From Liolophura sinensis (Eukaryota; Mollusca; Polyplacophora; Chitonida; Chitonidae), in NCBI RefSeq assembly GCF_032854445.1, contig NC_088304.1, positions 1,736,001 to 1,800,000 on the forward strand: DNA of 64,000 nt, given 5' to 3'. The notes under the pieces are model-generated. The model searched no databases, was not told the origin of the DNA, and was given only the letters and a program-made list of their open reading frames with translations. Positions 56,309 to 64,000 of the stretch are shown in pieces. Position numbers and translations under genes: made by a program. Position 1 is the first letter of the stretch, and every line of letters begins with the position of its first letter.

Positions 56309-57928
56309 ATGGTTCTGCCTGCGTGTTTTTGCTTGGCGTTTGCTCTTAACCTGTCATTATCATTCTCACAAAATAGAGAAGAGAGAAGAAAAGCGATCGC
56401 TGTTATTGTTAGAAAGGTTCACCAGGGGATCGTCGAAAGCGTTCATGCAGAGACAACAGTTGTACCTGTATCTGAAGCCGACAAGGGATTGGCGGCTTCC
56501 GTGACAGACCTGAGCGTTTATGCAGAGACAACAGTTGTACCTGTATCTGAAACAGACAAGGGATTGACGGCTTCCGTGACAGACCTGAGCTTTTATGCAG
56601 AGACAACAGTTGTACCTGTATCTGAAGCCGACAAGGGAGTGGCGGCTTCTGTGGCAGACCTGAGCGTTTATGCAGAGACAACAGTTGTACCTGTATCTGA
56701 AGCCGACAAGGGATTGGCGGCTTCTGTGGCAGACCTGAGCGTTTATGCAGAGACAACAGTTGTACCTGTATCTGAAGCTGACAAGGGATTGGCGGCTTCT
56801 ATGGCAGACCTGAGCGTTTATGCAGAGACAACAGTTGTACCTGTATCTGAAGCCGACAAGGGTTTGGCGGCCTTTGTGACAAAAGTATCGTTCTTGGATC
56901 TACCTACCATTCAGGAAACACACGCGGCCATCTCATCGGCCAGTGTGCAGGATGCAAAACACACAGAGAAAACAGGCCAAACCGATGCCATCGATCGTCA
57001 GAATTTAATGGTGGCCACACAGAACTTCGAACACACAACTCTGGCTTTATCTAATGGAATTTCAATGTCAAGTCTCTCCAAAGTTGCAAGAGAACAAGAC
57101 CAGAATATTTCACTGTTTACAACGCAAGGCTACGTCAAAGCCGTTTCATTTAAGAAGGGGTTAAGGTTGAGTGGAACGCCCGGTTCTTTCGAACAGTTCG
57201 CCACAAACTGCTCGGGAACCGGAGAGAGACTGTGCGGCTGTTCTGCCTCCTGCGCTGTTGTTGATAATTGCTGCTACGACAGTGATTTCATTGAAACTGC
57301 CGTAGAATCCACCACTGATAACACACAGAGGTACTCATGTTACTCGGACATTAACGAAAAATGGACTCTGTCCTCGCCAAGTCGCCTCATCAATCAATGT
57401 TCTGATAACTGGACAGATGAGGCTGTGCGTGGTCTGTGTGAAAATCCAGCTGGGAACGATCTTAAGACTTATATCCCCTGCTATTCACCGAACACGCGGC
57501 TCTCATACAGAAACATATATTGTCTGCATTGCAACGGCCTGTCGGAAAGCTCTTTTTGGGAAGTCACTTTTCAGTCAACCCGTCCGTATTACTTTTTCTA
57601 CGCAAACAGCTTCGATAAACTGAACAAGAGTGCAGGCCATCCGCTTTATCTTCGTGGTCAACGGTTTGTTCTGTCCCTGCAAACGGGCTTTGAGCCTTCC
57701 CACTGCTCCTTTGCTGTGGACAAATGTAATTCTGAGTTTACTACAGAGACCTTGTCCAAGATGTGTCGCGCCTACTATAACCCTGTTCTGATCAAGGGTA
57801 GCATGTACAGGAACGTCCACTGCTTTCAATGTGCCACGGGGTTGTCCATCGAGGCTGTACATTATTCACTAATAACTCGTCGACCTCAAAACCCAATGTC
57901 ACTCCTGCTGAACATGAGATTAGATCAA
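56309..57928 (+). CDS. Repeat- and SMB-domain secreted/GPI-anchored protein, gene 2, exon 1
   Basis: The start is ATG 56309, aligned with that of gene 1; the frame is open further upstream only through non-ATG codons. The exon has 540 codons and ends at donor gatcaa|gtaagt. The signal peptide (MVLPACFCLAFALNLSLSFS) and the next 35 residues share little with gene 1. From the 25-residue repeats onward the proteins are nearly the same. Gene 2 has six repeat units where gene 1 has four, which accounts exactly for the 50-residue difference. After the repeats only three residue differences were found (Leu/Ser, Ser/Ala, Arg/His). The SMB-like domain and the two cysteine modules are intact and shifted by 50 residues. 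Role and location are inferred as for gene 1. Confidence 0.85.
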
Positions 57929-58224
57929 GTAAGTAGATCTTTGTTGCTGGTCCAAATGTGTTTGTATAGATCTACTTTGTCCATCTGTTTTTGTCGTTGT
58001 AGTGTATAAAGCTTTTTCCACATCATGGCACTGAGGGTTTTATCTCCTGTTACAGTTATTTGGTAATTTAGTAATCATCGTTGATAGTAAGCTTTAGATC
58101 TACAGTTATTTTGACAAATTATTAATAATAACATTGAAGTAATAGTTATATACCTGTATATTTTATACTTATATTACGGCTGTAACGCTACTGGTCTGAC
58201 CTCAAATCTTTGTTTACTTGACAG
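57929..58224 (+). other. Intron of secreted-protein gene 2
   Basis: 296-bp GT-AG intron, same position and phase as in gene 1. Confidence 0.9.
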
Positions 58225-58812
58225 AAGCGTATGGCTTGTCCAGAAGCAGGATGTGTGCCAGAAATAACCCGGGTATATGGGTATTACCAAGCTTTCTTTA
58301 CTGTCGTCTCGTATACCCTTGCCTCTAATATCTCTTCCTTGGATAGACAGGCTATAATGCATCTGAACAAGAGGGCAGTACATTCACCAATCGTTACATT
58401 TATCAAAGCAAAACTGAAGCAATACAATCACACTGTACGTCTTGTGATACCGAAAATATACGAACTTCAGGAAATAAAAGAAGTGAAAATCAGTCTTCTG
58501 ATAACAGACGAGATACTCGTCGGAAACATCCCGGCCATTGATCAACTGGTGATTTCCATGCATTTCGAGTCAGACGTTGACAACCTCATGCACGTCAGTT
58601 GTTGTCAAGATGTTCATGTTTTTGGCTCTCAACCAAAAGCAAGTCCCAGGACTGAAGAAATTCATACAGATTCCCCTTGTGCGGAAATGACCTGCAACGA
58701 AAACAACACAACAATTCCGCTTGCCATAAATTCTGCACAGAAACATTGTCAGATGTTTCATTTCAGTTTCATTTTCTTTATTTGGCTTTCTCTGGTGGCA
58801 GTTCGAGGCTGA
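58225..58812 (+). CDS. Repeat- and SMB-domain secreted/GPI-anchored protein, gene 2, exon 2
   Basis: Phase-0 exon of 195 residues plus TGA, giving a 735-residue protein. The translation is the same as exon 2 of gene 1, including the hydrophobic, GPI-signal-like C-terminus. I found one silent change (aat/aac in the CNENNTT stretch). The pair is in direct orientation with a 6207-bp offset from the repeats to about 53500/59700. Confidence 0.85.
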   Translation, partial: KRMACPEAGCVPEITRVYGYYQAFFTVVSYTLASNISSLDRQAIMHLNKRAVHSPIVTFIKAKLKQYNHTVRLVIPKIYELQEIKEVKISLLITDEILVGNIPAIDQLVISMHFESDVDNLMHVSCCQDVHVFGSQPKASPRTEEIHTDSPCAEMTCNENNTTIPLAINSAQKHCQMFHFSFIFFIWLSLVAVRG

Positions 58813-59642
58813 TCGTTCGTGACATCCATCGTGCATGATCGTGTTTATTAAGGTCATTGCCTCGCTTAGAAAACATGTTGGTGAGCTACCGTATGTTTGC
58901 ACTAAGTTAAGCTGCGCTAGTATCTGTTATATTCCTTCTAAAGTAAACTGAACTATATGTTCACTGAATAATAATTTCTCCGTGGTAAAGGTATATTTTT
59001 GTTGAAGTCTCCAAATGCAGTGTTGCACTGTTTAGCTACCAGTATCAGGTGAATCTAGGTATATCTCATACCTCAGAAAAAGAAATCTGAAAGCGGGGAT
59101 ATTGCTGTTGCGTTGTTGTTGTATTTATGAGTTCGAGATACAAGCTGTGGGTATTGCTATCAACGGTCGCAAGAGATATGTACTTTTCGTCTTTTGTGTT
59201 GTTTGTTGTGCATTCTTCTTTTCATTTTCGGAACTGTATATTTCAGGTGCAATTATATTTGTCGAAAAAAACACAACATAAAAGTATCAAGAACTGTTTA
59301 TATTTAAATAACTTGGAACTGGAATCTCGGATGGATCAGAGCTTATATAGGATTATCTCTTATGGTTTTCGTTTATTATACGATGCACATATTCAACTAT
59401 CTGCAAAATTAGTCATACTCGCTACCAAAACCGTCACAACGCGAACAACGCCTCGTGAATAGGTCACCAAACTTTCGACGTGGAGAGTATAAACGTTTGG
59501 TAATAAATGACTGATGGGTGTCCAGCGGACAGTTAACCACACCCACAAGATAAACGTTGTAAGGCCTGTTACATATCGGAAACTGTTTTGACTTTTCTTC
59601 TCTATACTTATAGATATATGCAAAAGAATTGTAAGAGTACAT

Positions 59643-59787
59643 ATGTGGTGAACATACAGAGTAAGACCAGAGCATGGACAACAGTGTGATAGCTGGGAAG
59701 TGGTCAAAGGTTACTGGTGAAATACGATCTCATGTATTTAGCTCAGCTAGGGTTTCATTCTAACTGTTTATGTAAATGCTTAAATAG
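59643..59787 (+). repeat. Dispersed palindromic element in the duplicate
   Basis: Paralogue of 53436-53580, moved with the gene duplication. Confidence 0.65.
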
Positions 59788-60428
59788 TCTTTCTTACTTT
59801 TGTGCCTGAAACTTTCGTTTATGTGCTTTACTTCTTTTAGATATGTGGACATCATTTGTATATATATATTTAAATAATTGAATATTTGCACATATGAACA
59901 ATTCTAATTGTACATTGATGTGTTTAGAAAGGAATTGTGTATAAAGTATGTACAACAATTTTACATATGCACGAAACAATTGGACATATGTACATTTCTT
60001 TGCAGATCGGTAGATAATAATAATGAAATAATAGTCATTGCTATCTGATATGGTTTTTGTGATCCGATATGGTTTTATAGACGTCTTGGTTGGCCATCAC
60101 TGACAGACAATTGTCTCTTGTGCCGTCCTTCCGAATGGTTTGCCGTTCTGGTTCTGGTCCCTTGTGGTTGCACACAGCAAACCTTTTATACATGTTTCTG
60201 TAAAGTAGCCGACAAACAAAGTAACCGGTAATAAAACGTGAAATATAGTATTTCGTTGTACATAGTCAACAGGTTTTCTCGTTTTTCTCTGTTTACTCCA
60301 TAAATATAACTAATGGCGGATGTTTTGGGCTGCCTGTAATTGTAAAGGTGAGGGCGTCAGGTTGACATGTCTCACGTCAGTTATTCGCTTTTTAACCAAA
60401 GTCAGGTTTTACTCAGGGTATCATTATT

Positions 60429-62075
60429 TTCCAATCAGCTGACCTGCAGATCAGCTGTGCAGAGATTTATCCCCCGGGTACACTTCACAGGAATATACAT
60501 AGTGTAATCTGGAATGTCGTGAACATAAGCAACCACACAGGGAATACAAAGATTAAAGAGGTGGTGAAACGCCAGATGTATGATGGTGTTTAACGTTTCC
60601 TTTCCCCACGCTCAACAGCAATCGCGTGTGTGAGTACGTTATACACACTCTACATGTATACTGGTTCTAGGTATCAACTTGGCCAAAAATTACTTCCACT
60701 TCTATTCTCTTGCGAAAAGCTAAATAGATTCGTTAACCCACAGCGAAACGATAAATCTAAATTGATATGATGAAATATGTGCAGCATTGAGAGTCGAAAC
60801 TGATATATGTACATGTTTTATATTAATATATGTAATATATTATATTATTATTGTAAAGCTGATCGTTGATGTGGAGCTATGATTTATTTTCATACATTTT
60901 CTCTACATGTGTACTGGGTCTAGGTATCAGCTGAGCCAAGAGTTATTTCCCCTTCCATTCTCTTGCAAAGACTAAATTTGTTTTGACAAGTATGTAAACG
61001 AGATGCGTACTAATATCAATATATGTGAAACGACTAGAGACGAATCACACATTTAACTAAATATCGTTACAGAAAACATTGAGGAAATCTGTGATTTCTA
61101 TGAACAGAAAACATAACACAGTCCACTAGCGTGCTATAAGGCAACGACCTTTGATTTTTTTTCGAAAATATCAGAATTCATAATTGCCCATTTATCGCCA
61201 CATTTGGCTCCAAAACTGTGACCTAAATCTCGGTCATATCTGCGACGCCACGCGATTACTTGCAAGGTGCGAGGAGCGGTGATTTGCAAAATGATACTGA
61301 ACGAAATATTCAGATATAGGCTTTTATCGCGAACAATTCGCCTCAGAACTTATTTGCTAGCCTTACTAATCATCTTGGAACTTGAAGAGTGCAGCAAAAC
61401 AGTGTGTACGATGTTTCAATTTTTTGGTTCTTGATTTTGGTTCAGCTTTGGACTGTTTGATGGTAGACGTGATGTTGAATCGAAGGGTCACAGTGAGATC
61501 AATTACTGTGTTCGATGTGACAAATAGAATGGACTAGATCTAAGAATAATCTTGATGCACATCAGTTGCAGACCATTTCATACACACGAGACCATTCTTT
61601 GTCGCTCAACAAAGTGGTAAGTTAAGTTTGTAGGGTTTTAGTTTCGTGCAAATCTGATACTGAGGCATGCTGTTGTCGTTGACAGTTGAACTTGAGTTCA
61701 CCGTTTGTAAGTACCGGTAACTTGTTTAGGCCTGCAGCGTCAATCGCTTCATTTCCTTTCACCAGCCTTTGCTATTTTTCACATTTCATGAAGAAAAATT
61801 TTATGCCTATCCAGTCGCTTAACCAAAAATCTTAATCGTTGGGTACCAAGAAACTGCTGCCCCGGTGCAGTAAGTGAACCCTAGTCGGGTTTTTTCTTTG
61901 CATGGCAACAAACAATAGAAGTAGCCCCGTATGCCGTCGTATTTATTCAGTGGACAAGCTTGTCAATAAAAGTTTACGTGACCAATCCAAAGTTCGGGTT
62001 ATTTATATAACGCGTGGAATATTGAAAATTTACATCACTGTTGTTATATCACTGACACGGGCAAATTATGGGATA
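60429..62075. other. Non-genic region after gene 2
   Basis: 60450-60890 is a diverged continuation of the duplication (matches 54380-54730 and 54960-55030). A third, weaker copy of the ctctacatgtatactgg / ttctaggtatcaact block lies at 60908-60985. From about 61000 to 62075 nothing is recognised; a 119-codon + frame at 61902-62261 runs into a SINE and is not supported. Confidence 0.55.
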
Positions 62076-62333
62076 AATATATTTATTTCATTGGTGCCGT
62101 ACTCCAAAATACTTTTGTTTAAACTACGGCGGCCATTGCTATGTTGGAGGAAACCGGATAGAGCCCGGAGAACACACACGACCATCCGCAGATTGCCGAT
62201 AGACCAGCGCACGTTAGAGAGGAGAGAAAGCCAGCATAACCTGAATTTGAAATCACGGTAACAGCATTCGTGAGAGGCACCTGAGTCATAGTTCTTCGAT
62301 AGCACGCTAAAGACTCGGCCACCAATGCGCTTT
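62076..62333 (-). mobile_element. SINE, reverse, near full length, diverged
   Basis: tatttatttcattggtgcc, acggcggccattgctatg, catccgcagattgccgat, and the reversed head ending gactcggccaccaatgcgc. Confidence 0.8.
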
Positions 62334-62424
62334 GTCCACCAGTGAAACACGCGATGTCCATGAAGTGAAGGACAACGTAAAAATTTGTTCCACTCAGCGA
62401 CGATAGCAATTCTAAATTTCTCAA

Positions 62425-63310
62425 AAATTCCCGCAGCTTTTGAAGAACGACAGGATTTCAGCGTCGTGACCAAGTAGATTCCAGAAAAATGGATGGATTG
62501 GAAGGTGTTAACATAAAACACCACACCATAGAGAGATGCCAGAGGAACGACGACAGTGTGACCCTTGATAAATGCTTGCACGTAACCGGGGAAACACGGA
62601 CTCTATACAATTTACCAGAGACGACAGTGTAACCCTTGATGAATGCTCGCACAAAACCGGGGAAACACGGACTCTATACAATTTACCAGAGACGACAGTG
62701 TGACCCTTGAGGAATGCTCGCACGTAACCGGGGAAACACGGCCTCTATACAATTTACCAGAGACGACAGTGTGACCTTTGATGAATGCTCGCACAAAACC
62801 GGGGAAACACGGCCTCTATACAATTTACCAGGGACGACAGTGTAACCCTTGATAAATGCTCGCACATAACCGGGGAAACACGGCCTCTATACAATTTACC
62901 AGAGACGACAGTGTAACCCTTGATGAATGCTCGCACAAAACCGGGGAAACACGGCCTCTATACAATTTACCAGAGACGACAGTGTGACCCTTGATGAATG
63001 CTCGCACGTAACCAGGGAAACACGGCCTCTATACAATTTACCAGAGACGACAGTGTAACCCTTGATAAATGCTCGCACGTAACCGGGGAAACACGGCCTC
63101 TATACAATTTACCAGGGACGACAGTGTGACCTTTTATAAATACTCGCACGTGACCGGCGAAACACGGCCTCTACACAATTTACTAGAGACGACAAAGTAA
63201 CCTTTGATAAATGCTCGCACGTAACCGGCGAAACACGACCTCTATACAATTTACCAGAATTTAAGGTTTTATTCTCGCTGACCATGTAAATGCTTAACTA
63301 GTAGCAACTT
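62425..63310 (+). repeat. Dispersed element with internal 71-bp satellite (10 units)
   Basis: The left flank (62425-62545) matches 46965-47080. Ten units of 71 bp follow, from about 62549 to 63257 (gagacgacagtgtgaccctt, gatgaatgctcgcacgtaac, cggggaaacacggcctctat, acaatttacca). The unit equals the core of the palindromic element: compare acaacagtgtgatagctgg and taaccggtgaaatacggtct elsewhere. The array is closed by the family tail (aaggttttattctcgctgac, catgtaaatgcttaac). The 60-codon minus frames repeating every 71 bp are artefacts of the array. Confidence 0.8.
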
Positions 63311-63392
63311 AGACGTCCCCAGCAAAGCCGTGATAATAATTACAGTGTATTAGATGTCACTGGTGGAGAATTACCCACACTCTGTGTCATCA

Positions 63393-63643
63393 CATTTATT
63401 TATTTATTTGATTGGTGTTTTACGCCGTACTCAAGAATATTTCACTTATTTTCACTTATATTCACTACGACGGCGGCCATTATGGTGCAACGACCATCCG
63501 CAGGTTGCTGCAAGACCTTCTCACTTACGGCCGGAGAGGAAGCCAAAATGATCTGGACTTGAACTCACAGCGACCACATTGGTGAGGGGCTTCTGGGTCA
63601 TTACGCTGCGCTAGCGCGCTAACCAACTGAGCCACGGAGGCCC
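63393..63643 (-). mobile_element. tRNA-derived SINE, full length, reverse
   Basis: Tail tttatttatttatttgattg, with a small duplication of ttcacttat and a short deletion in the gcattatggtg region. An intact tRNA-like head closes it (cgctaaccaactgagccac, ggaggcccc). This is the cleanest head in the window: TGGCTCAGTTGG A box in reverse, gaactcacagcg at the B box. Confidence 0.9.
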
Positions 63644-64000
63644 CTGTCATCACATTTAACTAAAGAGTAACATAAAAACTTAGTTCACTAATACAGAACC
63701 CTGTTTTTTTTTCAGAGTTTTATGTGTGTGTGTGTTCAATTGCATTTACGCCATCCGGTAATGGCAACACTGACCGTTGATGTTGCTATGATTTATGAAG
63801 GAAGTGAATACATAAGTTATTGGTCGTAAGAAAACTGGACGTAGGGAGGGGACAAAAAAACGAAGAAAAGGTCGCACCAAGGAAGTGATACGAAGTGAGC
63901 TCCTATTGTCGTACACAGATTTGACCTTCAAATCACTGTCACAGGCATATATGCGCTAAATTTCCGATCTTCATCTTTCTCATTCTTGTTCTTGGGCTGA
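63644..64000. other. Unannotated end of window
   Basis: Only a short gt run (63721-63734) is visible. No gene supported. Confidence 0.5.

Noticed and set aside
62458-63149. Series of 60-codon minus-strand ORFs spaced 71 bp apart
   Set aside because: Repetition artefact of the 71-bp satellite.
2419-63643. tRNA genes at the heads of the SINEs (for example 2419 and 63643)
   Set aside because: The heads have A-box and partial B-box similarity but do not close a proper cloverleaf, and they continue directly into the SINE body.

Overview
This window is nuclear DNA of an animal, most likely a mollusc, though another lophotrochozoan such as a brachiopod is possible. Genes are split by GT-AG introns, non-coding DNA dominates, and about twenty copies of a tRNA-derived SINE are scattered through it. 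The SINE tail (gtgttttacgccgtactc in reverse) is a type I associate with molluscan genomes. All recognisable host genes are on the + strand.

Layout. (1) 1-11.8 kb: the 3' end of a TAO-family serine/threonine kinase gene. It has a penultimate exon (4825-5007) and a last exon (10744-10986). The two flanking introns consist largely of four long minisatellites with 53-, 51-, 38- and 26-bp units. (2) 11.8-24.7 kb: no gene recognised; short arrays and SINE pieces. (3) 24.7-28.8 kb and 33.8-36.9 kb: two divergent, tandem, two-exon Shaw/Kv3-like voltage-gated potassium channel genes with an intron at the same place and phase, just before S1. The first has an altered S6 gate motif (TVP instead of PVP). 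(4) 36.9-50 kb: a transposon graveyard. It holds an RNase H-bearing LINE with a gag-like zinc-knuckle ORF, two other LINE relics, a Tc1/mariner pseudogene, a short element with perfect 18-bp terminal inverted repeats, SINEs, and a dispersed palindromic repeat. (5) 50.2-60.4 kb: a tandem pair of two-exon genes for secreted or GPI-anchored proteins with a variable-number 25-residue repeat, a somatomedin-B-like domain and a duplicated cysteine module. From the 25-residue repeats through the intron and 3' flank the copies differ at about 0.5% of sites, while their promoters and signal peptides are strongly diverged, which suggests recent gene conversion. (6) 60.4-64 kb: non-genic, with two SINEs and a 71-bp satellite that appears to have grown from one module of the dispersed palindromic repeat.

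Functionally the genes are unrelated neighbours: a kinase, a channel pair that could co-assemble, and a cell-surface or secreted protein pair. The most unusual signals are the conversion-homogenised pair, the satellite born inside a mobile-looking repeat, a 67-bp identical patch shared by an intronic minisatellite and the region downstream of the kinase stop codon, and a promoter-like segment of the tandem pair found alone at 42.5 kb. All gene calls rest on motif recognition by eye; no database search was possible.
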